Notes: generated by a model not told the origin, from the letters alone. A stretch of DNA of 64,000 bases from Paramacrobiotus metropolitanus (GCF_019649055.1 NW_026570227.1:1984001-2048000), one strand, 5' to 3'. Counted from the stretch's first letter, positions 11,678 to 24,723 are shown. Translations and numbers: made by a program.

Positions 11678-13533
11678 CCCGAACGTAGCGCGGCAACATC
11701 AGTTTCGAAAACAATTCATGAAAACAACAAATTTTGTTTAATGCTGCCGCTCTTCTATTGTCCCGAGCACGGAAGCGGCGTTGCCCCGGTGAATTCCCAG
11801 CGACAGTCGCTGACGGAGAAACGCATGAGAGCGAGGCATACTCGTTTACAGTTGGAGTCGCTTGCCGGTTTCTTTCACCAAAATGGTGGCTGGCTTTCTC
11901 CCAGCTGCCGTGTTGCAGGGATTGAACATTTGTTGATTAAACACTGGCAAAGTCCCTTCGAGTGTACATGTTGCGGTTGCGGTACTTTCCGTAATGCTTC
12001 ACAACGCTCTGGTAGTATAATAGCAACCGGCTTCGCCGGCCATAAAAAGTATGGGGGATCGAGCAATGCCTGGACTTGCTGCCGTCAGCCGGTGTCAGAA
12101 TGCCGTCCCGCTCTGCGATATGGAATTTCTTCCCTACTCGCAACGTGACAGGGGCCTGATGGCCAACCGGCAACAGGACAGACAGGATGACCTTTGGTGT
12201 CACTTACGCTTGTGCTCTTTTCTCAGTTAAAATAAGAGGATGCACAGACACAGGGCTCGGGCTAGGCACAATCACTTTGACCTTTCATAGTTTTCAAATA
12301 TAGTTCCCCTGCTTGGATTCTATACTAATAAATAATATACATACATAATTATACAAGGAACAGTTTCGGCTTCGCCTCCAGTCTGCACAATACGCGTCTT
12401 CCACAATAACAACAAACATGCGCTGGAAATTATTATGCAGTTAGGCCTGAATGGTTGCGCAGTTGCGAAACCATATTTTTGGTTGCGCATTTCTTTGCTT
12501 GTCATTGGAAAGAAATTGAAAAGCAAAGGCGCGCCTCGCTGGTACATATACCCCAAATAGGTCCACACTCCACAGTGATAATTAACTTCTGCCTGGAATG
12601 TCCTAGACGCCGATGATCAGTCAGCGTGTGTCTGAATCTGAATCGGGGATTTAATCAGTTGGTCAATGCAACTGATTGTGCAATGGCAAACAAACATGTT
12701 CATACCTATCAAAGCGCCTTTTCTGTTTCCCATTCTGATCTTGCACAGTAGGCCGCACTTGGCAGTGGCATATAAAAGCAGAGGTCAGGCCGACGGGGAT
12801 GCGTTCCCGTTTCCGCGGAATCAGAAGAATGCAGTGCAGCTCGTCGGCGGTCCGGCGAGACAGCACTGTACATGCATATATGCCAGCGGTTGACCTTTCC
12901 CATTATTCTTTCATGCACAAACAACCCGCCTCGGCTGTTCGCCTGCGTCACACCGGTTTCTCGCTGTGCAACAGAAAGGTTAGCGTGGACTGGGAATTGT
13001 GCTGACAAAGCCCGGGATTGTATTCCGACCGGAAGTGCGGCGTGTCAGCTGATCAGGCTCCAGGTAGCGCGGTGGGGCTTTCCCCGAAATACAAATGTAT
13101 AATATTATTCAAAATATATTTTTGATTATCTGACCTATGCAGCGAATATAAGCACCATCGTGACGGCCAACCGATACCGTTAATTTGGCTGCATCACTTC
13201 ATTAACGCGGCGGTATTCTGTTCTCCAGTTTCTTAATTACATCACCCGCGCTGTTTTTATGTAACAATATTTTGCCTATTTAATCTCGCATTCGACTGTC
13301 CTACTGCGCAGATTCTCTGGATTCGGCTTGAGAAGAAAATTCCTTGATTTGTCTGGTTAATTAGGAAGTGGGTGTACTGAGTTGTGGTGTTTAAATACGC
13401 TGCTGTATTCTGGCTTAAAGCTTGATCTGAAATACTGTGTATTCTGGCGAATTGTTGCCTCGAATTGGGCTCTTGCCCTGAATGTGCGGACGTTAAACCA
13501 TTAAACATAAATTCCCATTAATCCCGAGGTCAA
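11678..13533. other. Spacer between the tandem duplication and the plus-strand GPCR
   Basis: No supported gene. The segment 11745-11878 is a dispersed repeat shared with about 60170-60306 (listed separately). A small hairpin ACCGGCTTCGCCGGC lies near 12030. Confidence 0.45.
11745..11878 (+). repeat. Dispersed repeat, copy 1
   Basis: Shares clear colinear similarity with 60170-60306. Both contain CCAGCGACAG.CGCTGACGGA followed by GAAA..CATG.GAGCGAGG and later TGCCGGTTTCTTTC. Both copies read open in the same direction over part of their length (EFPATVADGE versus EFPATDADGE). It could be a fragment of an old mobile element or a decayed gene. Confidence 0.65.
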
Positions 13534-14520
13534 ATGGCGGCCAACTTGTCCAGCAACGAAACCGCCGCCCGCGGCTTGAACGCGGCTTATTTCACCTGGA
13601 GCATGCTGGCCGATTTCAACCCGGCGCAGATTACTACAACGACCATCTGCATGTTGACCATCCTCCTCAACGGCTTCCTCCTGGTCATCTTCATCCTGGA
13701 GCGCCCCCTACGGACCTCCTTCGCCGTCTACTTAATCGTCCTGGCTGCCGGCAACATCGTCAACGCCTGGTTCCAGAACCCACTGACCCTGGCCATCAAG
13801 GACCGTTTCGCCGCGCCGCAGCTGACCGTCTTCTGCGCCGTCAACTTCTTCCTGCGCCAGACGGCCGTGGCCTTCGTCCCGCTGGTCCACCTCTTCATCG
13901 GCCTCAACCGCTTGTGGGCGCTGCTGCAGCCGCACTCCTACCGGCTGCGCCACACCTGCCGCCTGGCGGTGGCGGTGTGCGGGGCGACCGGGGCGTGCAT
14001 CGTCCTGTACCTGGCCCCGCCCATCATCCTCGACGCCTTCCACACCCACAAACCCTTCCACACGTTCTTCTGCGTGCTGAATCTGGCGTACCCGGGTTAT
14101 GTGGACTGGACGTTGGCTTTCAACGTCATCTTCCTCGTCGTGCCGGAAGTCCTCATCGTCCTGTTGTGCCCGCTGCTGCTGGTCCACCGCACCGGCTTCC
14201 GCCACCGGGTGCAGGCGTCCAAAGCCCCGCCCACCGACTCCGCTAGCAAATCCGCCGGCACCGGCGATCCGGACGCGGAGAAGCGGGTGAAGCGGAAGAA
14301 CAGTCTGCGGGTGCTGATTTTATTGACGGTGAGCGTGATCATCTGCTGGACGCCGCTGAACGTCTACTACTTCTTTCCCAGTCTGGTGGACAACCCGGTC
14401 TTCTATCGCACCGGGAATATGCTGAAGATTCTGCACTCGATGTTGGATCCGCTGCTGTTTATCGCCTCGCTGGACGATCTACGCCGGGCGTGTGTCGACC
14501 GGCTGCGATGCCGGGCGTGA
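13534..14520 (+). CDS. Rhodopsin-like GPCR, intact copy
   Basis: Single-exon 328-aa seven-TM receptor. The N terminus carries sequons NLSS and NETA. TM1 begins near residue 34. RPLRTSFAVYLIVLAAGNIV covers the first intracellular loop and TM2, NRLWAL stands where class A receptors have DRY, and VSVIICWTPLNVYYF forms TM6 with the conserved CW.P core. TM7 ends LDPLLFIASLDDLRRA in place of NPxxY, and the short tail is arginine-rich (CVDRLRCRA). The long third intracellular loop is Pro/Ser/Thr-rich. With the frameshifted gene at 9382-10367 it forms an inverted pair of paralogues. The altered DRY and NPxxY sites suggest a lineage-specific receptor group, perhaps peptide or chemosensory, but I cannot name a ligand. 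Confidence 0.85.
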   Translation: MAANLSSNETAARGLNAAYFTWSMLADFNPAQITTTTICMLTILLNGFLLVIFILERPLRTSFAVYLIVLAAGNIVNAWFQNPLTLAIKDRFAAPQLTVFCAVNFFLRQTAVAFVPLVHLFIGLNRLWALLQPHSYRLRHTCRLAVAVCGATGACIVLYLAPPIILDAFHTHKPFHTFFCVLNLAYPGYVDWTLAFNVIFLVVPEVLIVLLCPLLLVHRTGFRHRVQASKAPPTDSASKSAGTGDPDAEKRVKRKNSLRVLILLTVSVIICWTPLNVYYFFPSLVDNPVFYRTGNMLKILHSMLDPLLFIASLDDLRRACVDRLRCRA

Positions 14521-16086
14521 GTGTTGGACGTGTCTTGAGAATCGATCACGTGATGTACGTTTCTTTGCTTTATATGCTTAGTTGGTATTTGGGATGTTTT
14601 ATCCAACACGTTGCTTGTTCGTTTGCCTAAATGCGTGCACGATACATTTGTCGCGGGACCTGTTTATTTAACCATCACTGTATATATATATAATCAATTA
14701 AAGGTCACGTTTTATTATACAGAGCACATTAATTTCAAATTTTATTCGGGAATAGCGATTACGTATGTACAGTATGTACATGAACACTAATTAAATTGAT
14801 TAAAGTGTAAAAGTTAGAAAAACCATCTAAAACAGTTAATGTAGCCCGGAAATGCGACTATCCCGTAATTCTTTCTAAAATTCTTGACGGCAGCTAAGCT
14901 AAGCCTAAAATTCTTGAGGGTATGTAGTATGTACTATGTAGTTATCCTGCTTTTCGGTTCATCGTTGAGTCTGCTTGATTGTACTCCCGCAAAATTGATT
15001 TTTGCCAGTTTTTTGCTTACTTCCCCGCAAAACACATCCCCGCAGAAACTAAACGCATAAAGTAGCAAGTGTTGATTCGGGGGATTAGCCGCATCTGGCC
15101 GCGGACAGGAACAAACACGCCGCAAGTGGCTAAGCCGTGACCCCACCGCATAATGCACAATACACCAGAAAATAGCGGGCTTTGTTGTGCGGCGGTCATC
15201 GCACGCCCGGGTCAACGGCAACCCGGCCCACGTAACCGGCCGCCCTGGTAACGCGCCTACCACAACAATCGCCGCATTCTCCAGCATCTGCGCAGCGCAA
15301 ACACCACCTTGACAATCCCTGACGGATATTAATAGTACAGGTTCAGCGATTATGCAAGCGCATTAAATGTAACGATCGCTTAATTGGCCGCGGCGTTTTT
15401 AACCGGCACTTGTTCCGTGTAAACACTCCTCTTCCGTACAAAACCCGCGCAGCGATCGATCCGTACACCGGTGTTAATCGGTGCGGCGGGGTATTGTTCG
15501 GCCGGGAATCGCGGGAGTATCGATTTATCCCAACCGGCGCGCGCTGCCTTTTCATCACGGCCGCGCGTTGACCCGGCCGCCTCGGCCCGCCCCGCCACCT
15601 GCCGGTACGCCTGCTCGGCAACATAACGAGCGCGTATTTTCCCTAATCTGCTGATGCAGCCAGCGCCGACTTCTTCCCTTTCTTCCCGTCGTCAAAGGAC
15701 ACTTTGTGGCGCCGCATGTTGATATAACAAATAACCGGCAATTTCCTCAGATTCACCGCAACACCGGACGACAGTCATCCCTTGCCGGCAGGAACTGCGC
15801 ATCATTTCCGCAGCGGAAGGCCTTAATCACCGCGTTTCCCCGCTTCCGGCGTCGCCTATTTAAGCGTCGCCACTGCCTCATCCCCGATTTCTTCCCTTCC
15901 TCCGCCAACACGACGTCGCAACAGTATTTCAATGCCGATTCCGCGCTCTTCCTCCCCGACACCCTCCCCCGCATCCCGGACCCCCGCGTGACCCGTCCCC
16001 GCCCCTCTTTGATCCGCGTCGCCCCCATGCACAACTCGGTGGGCCCCTTGTCCAACCGCAGCTCCCTGGCCATCAGCACCGCCACC
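14521..16086. other. Spacer between GPCR and GRL-C
   Basis: No supported gene. An open frame extends 127 codons upstream of the chosen GRL-C start (from 15706), but the better start context is at 16087. Confidence 0.4.
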
Positions 16087-19000
16087 ATGTCGGAGGCCGG
16101 CGGGCTGGGCGGCGGCTTCCTCTATCCTCCCGACTCCCGGGTGTCCCTGGGGACGTCCATGGGCAGCGCCGTCAGCGGGAGCGCGAGTGGGTTGCACGAC
16201 AACCTCTTCCTGCACCCGGAAGTACACAATCCGCCGCTGGGCGGGAAAAAGAAGGCGGCGGATAAGCCCAACGGGAACGGCAACGGGGACGTCTCCCTGG
16301 GCATCTTCGGCCGGCCCACGCAGGAGGTCACGGCCGACGAGATCGTCTCCGAGGGGACGGCGCAGCGCCGGCTGGCCGGGCTGTTGGGCCCGGTGGTGGG
16401 CGCCATGGCCTGTGTGGGATTGTATCATCCCAGTAGTGAGGATGTCGAGCCGGAACGGGATGGGCTGTGGAATGGACTGTTTCCCTGGCGACAGGTAAAC
16501 TGCAAAATATTGTTGTCCTGTCGGCTTAAAACATAAAGCTTTTTATTAGAAAAAAACGATGATACTGTAAAGCAATTTTTATATAAAAGCATTTTTATAA
16601 GCGTATTTCATAATATAATATTTTCTTTAAATTCTTTGGTTACAACAGCAACAATATTCGGAAAACAATTTGAAAATTCACTTGGTTAATTTTAAATCTC
16701 GTTTCAAATCATTTCAAATTTTTCAAATTCGACCAAAAATTGTCTGAATTTCAGCAATAGTTAAACGATCAGCATAATACCTTTTTAATTAGCCAGTCAA
16801 TTGCCACACCTTGTTGGTTATGAGGAAGCTAGTGATTTTAGCCCTGTACAACGATTTTACTGTATCCCGTAGCTCTTAAAATAAACTAGAATAATAATTT
16901 TATAAAATTTTTCAAATATAAATGTTCATGAAAATAAATCATTTATCCATAAATTTTGCAGTTTAAACAGCCGGTACGCTAGCGAAGAATTTTTTTTATA
17001 TTTAAAACTAATAAGTATTTATTTATTTTTTCTGAACTTTGTTCTGCTTGGCGTTGGCAAGTCGTTAAATTTCTGGAATTAATTGTGTAGCCTGGCAAAT
17101 CCGTTCTTGTGTTATAAAATGGCAGCTAATCGTCAAATGCCCGGTTGATGGATGGCTAAACTGAGCGGTAGTTAAAGTCGGGAATCGTGATGGTAGCGTG
17201 ACACACCGTACTCCCGGTTGAATCGCGAGCGCACGCACCGTCATTAAACTTTTAAAGCTCGGTCATAAGGTCATTAACAGGTGACTGTGGCCCGCTGCAG
17301 GTGATGATCTTGTGGAACGTGCTGATCGCGGTGTACCTACTGCTGAGCATGACGGCCGTCGGCTACTACATCCAGCTGGGCGACGGCGTCACGGTGCTGA
17401 CCTTAACGGAGATCTTCATCGTGCTGCGACTGGCGCACGCCCTTTTAACGGTGCTGATGCTGTTCATCATCTTCGAGTCGGACGACCGGTACGAGGAGAT
17501 GCTGGAGCACTGGTGCATCTGGCTGCGCTGGCAGAGCGAACGCAGTCTGGCCGTTCTACGCAGACGCATCTGGCTCATCCTTATCTTTGCCGGTAAATAC
17601 TGGATTTAATTTATTATATACAGTTCTTTTCTGTACAACTTTTAAACATTTTTGTTTATACAAAATTCGTATTATATATATACAAAATTTTGTATATATA
17701 GAATTGTATATTTTGGTATATATAAAAAAATTTAACTTGTATATATAAAAATTTTATTTGTTATGATTTTGTATATATTATTATAAAATTTTGTTCATAC
17801 AAACCGATTTTTTATATATAAAATTTGTTTAACACTTCGTTGACTAGCAGTTTTGAGCAACGCGGCTGACTTTCTTGGTGGAAGTCACCAGAAGCATCCT
17901 ATTGGTCATTAAGATCTTCTAACCAGTCATTCTTTTTGTTTTAAAGAGGTTTGACCAATAACATCGACCATTAAGACAAAAGAAATACACTCGCACCTGC
18001 GCCAGATTTACTGGCGATGAAAGAACTTGGGGACATCTTTTGATGAGATGTTCTGCTTATCTGCTAATTGATCGCATGGCTCCGCAGCTATTGTCTTTGC
18101 TTAGTCTACGCTGACCCGGATTCAACCTTTTATTGCCCTAGCGGTATGCGCGCGCACCTGATTGTTAGCTGCTCTGGTCGCTTTCCATGTATGCCTATCA
18201 GTCGAACAGCGGCATCATTGGGCAGTCTTCCCAAACTTCCCAATGCGCCCGATTTTTTTGTAAGCCATCGGCAATACATACATCGCTCAAAATTTCACAG
18301 TAGCGTGCTAATAGTGTTCAGTACATGGCCTGATTTTTTCGACATCTTTCATTTGCGCAATCGAGCGCTGTAACAGCTTGAATGTGAGTGTCCCAAAAAG
18401 ATGGTGACTTCCACCATCCCAGTTCTGGACTTCCGGCTGCACTGGGTGTGTTGTAAAGAGTACCATTGGAAACTAGACGTTTTTTCACTCACACAGCCCA
18501 AAATTTGCTGTAAAATTATTTTTTTGAAATTAGTTAGTGATTTAATAAGGCCGGTTGTGGTGTGAGTAACCATGCTAGTCAACGAAGTGTTAATCAGCGC
18601 GTTAGGGGAGTTTCTAGCTGGGTGTTTATAAACTTCGGAAGAATTAAAGGTCACCGGTTAATCAGTATATTCCGCTTAAATATTTTTTCAGGTTTAATAA
18701 AATTTTTATTAAAATATATCTTCTGAGGCTTGTGTGAAATTTCTTGTATAATGTAAACCGGCTACTTCGTCATATTAACGGTTGTCAGCATGTGTCAGCC
18801 TTCGGTAAACATCCCGTGACATTCCCCACTCACGTCCCGCGCCGCCACAATGGCCGCTGTTTATTCAGGAGCCACCGCGGCAAACGCGGCCGGGATTGGA
18901 GTGGCGAGTGTGAAGAAGTGATTGATTGCCGCGCCGTACGGCAATTGTGCATATACATGTATCACAAGATATTGCCGGCGCCGTATACCGGCGCTGACGG

Positions 19001-21403
19001 TGCTCCTGTTTACCAAGAAGGTGCTGCGTAACGGAGAAAAGGATCGATCGATAGCATGCATACCTATTTCTTCGTCCTTTTTTAATTTCCGGGAAGAACA
19101 TTTTTCATTGACCTTTCTTTATATAATGATTATGTATAAAGCGGCAGATTTATTCTGTATTGTGGCGTATTTGCATTATACGTAGTAAATATATTTTGTG
19201 TTGGGTGTAGTGACGCAGACGGCGGTGTACACGCTGCTGTGCGGGCTGTCGGTGTACGGGCGCATCCCCGGCTTCGGGCTGAACTGGCTGAGCTTCGTGC
19301 GGGAGAGCGCCGCGGCGCAGCAGTGGCACTGGCTGCGCTTCCTGAAGGTGAACTTCGTGGTGTGCCTGACCATCTGCAACCTGGTGCAGAGCCTCCTCGT
19401 CGGCTTCTTCTCCTCCTTGTGCCTCATCGTCGCCCACGAGCTGCGCCTGGTGGCCCGCGAGATCCAGGTGGAGGTGCGCGGCCAGGCCGTCATCTGGGAC
19501 ATGAAGATTGTACGTGCGGATCACTTAATTATGTATACAGTTGATTATGCATATCACGCTGCAGCCGCATGTTCAGTGCAGGGGAGCGTTGTGATTGTAT
19601 CTTTGGACTTGGCCCTATGATACGAATTCGATCATACGATGGGACGATATCATAGCTAACTGATCCAGTCGACGATAAACTGAACGCTATATAAACAAGC
19701 ATTCTTACATTTTGACTGTACTGTATTGCAAGCGGATAGTGATTCATTTGCGCTTCCGCTTAACGCAGCTTACATTCGGTGCCGAGACCGGGTTGACCGT
19801 ACGGTTTCGGCACCATTTGTAAGGTTCGTTCCGCGGAACTAAGAGCTAAAGTTCTGCCGACATAGGAGCTGGATTCCGTCACATGGTTATTACATAAAAT
19901 TACCACCTTTTCGTTGAAATATGTCGAGATGTCCTCCATAAGCAGCTGTAGCCGGCAGCGCTGTCCTCGCTTCGCGCGTCCCATTAGTACTGCAGCAACA
20001 GGCTGCGAATAACATCGTACGGTATGCCATACGCCTACAGGGCACTGATGGCGGTTATTGCAGGAGCCACTGTCCGGGCAGGAGGTGACCACCCTGGAGT
20101 ATCTGCGGCGGAAGCACGGCAAGATCCTGGCGGTGGCGCAGGCGGTGGACAAGAGCTTCCGCGAGGTGCTCTTCTTCATGTACATCATCCACGTGCCCAG
20201 CCTCATCTTCCTCCTCTACTTCCTCATCGTCGTGCCGCCGGTGGACAACAACCAGATCCGCGGCACCCTCATCCTCTTCACCATCTGGAGCGCCACGCAG
20301 ATGTTCCTCACCTGGTCCGCCGCCGTCGCCGTCCGCTACTGGGTAGGCCAGAACCTTTTCTATCTGCTACGTGTATATTACGCTAATAAAACCGCATATA
20401 CAGGCATGCGAACCGGCGAAGATCCTGCACACCGTGGACATCCATGAGAAGAAGGAGATCACGCATGCCCACCAGACTTCGGTACAACCTTTTCCCTTTG
20501 CTTCCAGCGTTCCGAATTAATCGATTGCGTTGTAGTTCTACTTCTTCATGACCTCCCTGACCAGCCAGAAATTTGCCATGACCCTGTGGGGCGTTTTGCC
20601 GCTTAACAAGGAGTTCGCCTTAATGGTCAGCGCGGTGACCTTTAATGACTATTTTAATCTTAAGTTTTTTTATCTCCTTATTTTCATATTTGATTTTTTT
20701 GACCTTTTAATAAATACATTAATACATATATATATTTTTTGTCCCCGTATTAATTTTGTTTTTTGACCTTTTCATATATACATACTTATTTTCTGTGCCT
20801 TATTTTTATACGTACTGCATATGCTGTTTAGACCTTTTGATACATTACTTTTACAGATGTTTTTTGCCCTTCCATACATATATGTATATTTTCTTGGCTT
20901 CCTTATTTTGAAATATATTTTTTTTACCTTTTCCTATATACTTTATGTATTTACTCGTATTTTGTGACCTTGTGCGGTTTGTTAATTGTGACGTATCTCG
21001 TTAATTACGGGCTGGGCGTTATTTATAGGTGAGCGGCCTGATTATAACCTATCTGTTGATCCTGATGTCCCCGGCGGCGCACCTGCGCATCGTGCAGGTC
21101 ACCCACTTCCCGCTGATCATCCCCGCCGACTACGGCCCCCCGGCCACCAGCCCCACCCCCTTCCCGGACCTCCTGACGACCACGGCGTGGGACAACGTCA
21201 CCGCCGGTTCCCCCTGGACCCCCCAGGAGAACCGCACCATCTTCCAGATTCTGGGCTGGACGCTGCGCCCGGTGTCCGGCGGCAGCGAGGAGGCCTTCTT
21301 GCTCAACGAGCGCGCCGGCTGGAACACGACGTTCTTCGGCAACACCAGCAGTCTGCGCGCGGCCATGCTGCCGCTGTCTAGCAATACCACCGCTCTGCCT
21401 TAA
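16087..21403 (+). CDS. Gustatory-receptor-like 7TM protein, GRL-C, with long extracellular tail
   Basis: Third member of the GRL cluster. Exons: 16087-16494, 17301-17592, 19211-19509, 20064-20342, 20404-20481, 20536-20625, 21029-21403. All phases close. Exon 5 (78 nt) and exon 6 (90 nt) match GRL-A and GRL-B in size. The start at 16087 has a strong context (GCCACCATG); in-frame ATGs at 16027 and 15706 are alternatives. The N terminus is long and Gly/Ser/Pro-rich and carries GLYHPS at the site of GLWHPS. It has an extra phase-0 intron after that motif. TM7 reads SGLIITYLLILMS. The last exon continues for about 110 residues rich in Pro, Thr and N-glycosylation sequons (NVT, NRT, NTT, NTS), consistent with an extracellular C terminus as in insect Gr topology. 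Confidence 0.75.
20634..20975. repeat. Degenerate tandem repeat with TGACCTTTT cores in GRL-C intron 6
   Basis: Units of about 60-70 bp, each with TGACCTTT(T) or a one-base variant followed by AT-rich sequence. Cores lie near 20636, 20698, 20764, 20830, 20926 and 20965. They resemble the arrays in GRL-A intron 1 and in a guanylate cyclase intron. Confidence 0.5.
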
Positions 21404-21910
21404 ATGACGTTAATCTTGAGCGCGTGCGGCTGAGCGCTTTTCTGACTAATCGGCCGGCGCGGCGTGTTGCCTTATTGTGTGCATAATGACATAATTACCA
21501 TTTATGAATGAATAAAGGAAACTGCAAAGTGTACTGTGTACTGCGCCAATTACCGTCAGTGCTGTTCGCTTGACCAGTAAGTTGTTGCCGAGAGAGCCGC
21601 GGCGTGTTGACACAACGCCGGGTAATTGCTTGTCGATGGGGTTGATACAAGCCAGAGCGGCAACAATGCCCCGGCCGACAATGGGGCGCATTGGCGTTTC
21701 AGCGTAGACAAAGCGCGGCGACGGACGCCAAGTGCGGCGTGTTTTGGCCGGCGTCATTCGCTCCCGCTGTTGACACAACCGGCAGCGCCGCGTAATACTG
21801 TCCATCGCGGTCAACACCGGCACCGGCATCTACGCGGACGAGCGACAATAAACAGCCAGCGCCTTCCGCATTCGCGCCGGTCAAGCACTATACACCATCA
21901 CAACGTAATT

Positions 21911-24723
21911 ATGCGCAACTCCCGCGGCAGTTTAAGCGGCGTGTTCAACAACGCCCGGGATGAGCCCAAGATGAACAACGCCGCCCGCTTCCCGAGCTAC
22001 CCGCTCCCGGAGTACGGCGGGGGGCCGGAGACGCGGACCCCCCGGAAAAACGTGGATTTTGATTTATACCAGTGGGAGAGCCGGCAACGCATTCGCGGGA
22101 CGCAGGCGCTCTTCCTCCCGCTGACCATCCTCCTGAGTTTATTCGGAATGTACCATGTCCGGTGTCCGCGCGACACCGAGCCCCACCGCTGCCGCACCCG
22201 GCTCCTGAAGGTCGCGGGGGTCCTGTATAGTCTTTTGGTGATCGGGTTCCTTATTTTCAACAGCGTGCTGTTTGTTTACTGCACGGTACGTGTCGGGTAT
22301 GAGTACCGCACGGAGGCGGCGGTCTTAGCCGAGCACGTCCTGATTGCCGGGCGTCTAATGTACGCAGCGCTGCTCAGTGTCGGCTTCTTCGTGGCGCTGG
22401 AGAGCGGCAGCCGGTTGGAGGAGCTGGAGCGGATGTGGCGGCGCTGGTTAGCTGTGCATCCCGAGGTCAGCGTTATTAAGTTGCGCTGCCAGGTCGGCTG
22501 TGTCGTCACTCTCACCGGTAAGGATGATATTGAGGATGATATTCGAGTATCGGCACAGCCGGTGTGGATAGTGCTTGCGAATGCCAGTTACTGAGTTTGG
22601 GCTTCGGTTAGCATAGTGATCACCGCACCTACCGAACGGGAATTGAGTTAGTATTACTATTTCCGGTTATACCGCTGATTGAATTACGGCTCCATTTCTT
22701 CTTATATTTTCTAATCGTTTCTTATATATTGCATTTAAATCCTCTATTTTTATAACTACAAAATTTTTATAAGCTTAAATAAAATTTTTTTATAAATTAT
22801 TTCGTATAGATTAGTTAACGTGCTACTGGTGCATTCTTTTAAAAATTATTTATTTATTAAAGGCTTCCCATATTATTTTGAATATGAAATTATTTGAATG
22901 GGGACAGGCCAACATTGGACACGTCGCAGTAACTAAAATAGACAACCTTGTAGTGTTGCTTATCGTGGCGTTGAGCGCCATCACCGGCCTGGCCGTATCC
23001 GGCTACATGACCGGAAGCGACATGGATCTGACCAACACCAACCCACACCTGTACCTGCTGGACGCCGACAGCCCCTCCTGGGCGGCGGCCTTCCAGGTCA
23101 ACTTCATCGTCGCGCAGGTGTACTGCCACGGGATCACCGCGCTGGTCAGCGCCTTTATCGCCATCTGGTGCGTCATCACCGCCGGGACGCTGCGGACGCT
23201 GTCCCGGGAGGTCACGGCGGAAGTGGGCGCCGGCAGTCTCTGGGCGCCGGTAGCGGTAAGTGCAGCGTCTTTATCATTCTAAAGAAAACATAAGAAAACA
23301 TAAGAAAACATATTGCAGATTGAGGACAGCGGCGTTGTGGTGAGCGTGCTAGAGTGTCTCCGGCGGAAGTACGTCACGGTGATCCTGCTGGTGCGGGCGT
23401 TGTACGCCACGGCCTTCCCGCTTGTCTTACTGTCGCTGGCGGCGTTTTTCCCGATGGTGGTTTTCATCCTGTACACCCTCGTCACGCCGGTGCTGCATGA
23501 CGACGCCGGTGGGGTGGCGGTCATCAGTGGCTACCTGCTGATGATCCTCACCGTGCTGCTCTTGGAGACCATGGTTATCGTGTGCAGCGTCGCCAAATTA
23601 AATGACAGTGTACGTTCTGAAATGCGATTTTTTTTATCTTTATATTGTGCAAAATACCTACAATATATGCAATATATTATACTGTATACATATATTATAG
23701 AATATATTATTATTTATTATTATTATTATTATTGATAATATTAGTTATATATTATGTTTATTATATTATTTATTATTATTTTATTATTATTAGTTTATTT
23801 TTTATTAATATTTATTATATTGTTTGTTACAGAATGTACTATTTCTATTTTTTTTATTACAGATTCGTTTACTTTAGAGCATGACCAGCAGAAGCGTGTT
23901 CGGTTCGTACTCCCATGTCCAGTAGCACTCGATGATGTGATTTGCAGCAAACAAATACAATATTTCTAACTTGGGTAACGGAAATTACAAACACCATACA
24001 GAAGGATCAATCTTTTTCTATTTTTTTTTTCATTCTAAAGTTGTAGATACCATACTTACCGATGACATAAATTATACAATTTAAAAAATGAAGGAAAATA
24101 ATGTTTTTCGTGTATACCGATGCGGTGCAGTTTGTGCGGTGCATGCTGGTGTTGTGAAGTTGATAGAGCGAATTCTTTTCCAAGGCGAAAAGCAACAAAT
24201 TCATTTTTTATTATTTATTCTTCCTTTAATATGTTACTAGTAGGGTTCCTTTAAATTTTCAAGGAAGGAGTTTTTTAAGGAATTTTTTTTCCTTATTTTT
24301 CTAGTAAGGTTCCTTTTAATTTTCTATTTATTTATTCTTTATATTTTGCAATTTTAATTTGTTGTTTATTTAATAATTTTGGCAATAATTTTTTTCTTTC
24401 TCTTTATTTACTATTTTATTACTATTATTACAGGTTTTCATTTTGGTTAACCTTGATTAAGGTCAATGTTAATTAAGCGGTGACCTTTGCAGGTAGCACT
24501 CTTCCTCAGCGTGCCGGATCTGTTGCGGTCGCATTCCAGCGCCGAACTCTCGTTAATCAAGCCGTCGAGCATTTTACTGGTAAGGTGACCTTGCTCACAA
24601 GCCGCTTAATTAATTAATAACACTCGATACGCTGCTGTGCGCAAACGCGGTGATTAATTCGCTGAACAGGCGCTGCTGCTGGTGAGCGGCTTCGTGGGCC
24701 TGCTGCTGCGCACCACCAGATAG
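21911..24723 (+). CDS. Gustatory-receptor-like 7TM protein, GRL-D (divergent, one exon unresolved)
   Basis: Fourth GRL gene. Supported exons: 21911-22517 (ends phase 1), 22930-23255, 23319-23609, 24493-24579 and 24670-24723; all listed junctions are GT-AG and in phase. The motif after TM1 reads GMYHVRCP, a diverged form of GLWHPS. The exon corresponding to 90 nt in the paralogues is 87 nt here. The 78-nt exon could not be found in the AT-rich stretch 23610-24492. Splicing 23609 directly to 24493 would also keep the frame. The last exon encodes only ALLLVSGFVGLLLRTTR, so the TYhhhhhQF-like end is lost. It may be a diverged receptor or an early pseudogene. Start 21911 is the first ATG near the coding rise; 21971 is an alternative. 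Confidence 0.6.

Noticed and set aside
15706-16086. Upstream extension of GRL-C from 15706
   Set aside because: The sequence is open but low-complexity, and the Kozak-like GCCACCATG at 16087 is a better start. I leave the upstream start as an alternative.
23645-23969. Tyr/Ile-rich open frames in GRL-D intron
   Set aside because: They are products of TAT/TTA microsatellite sequence and have no exon signals that keep phase.
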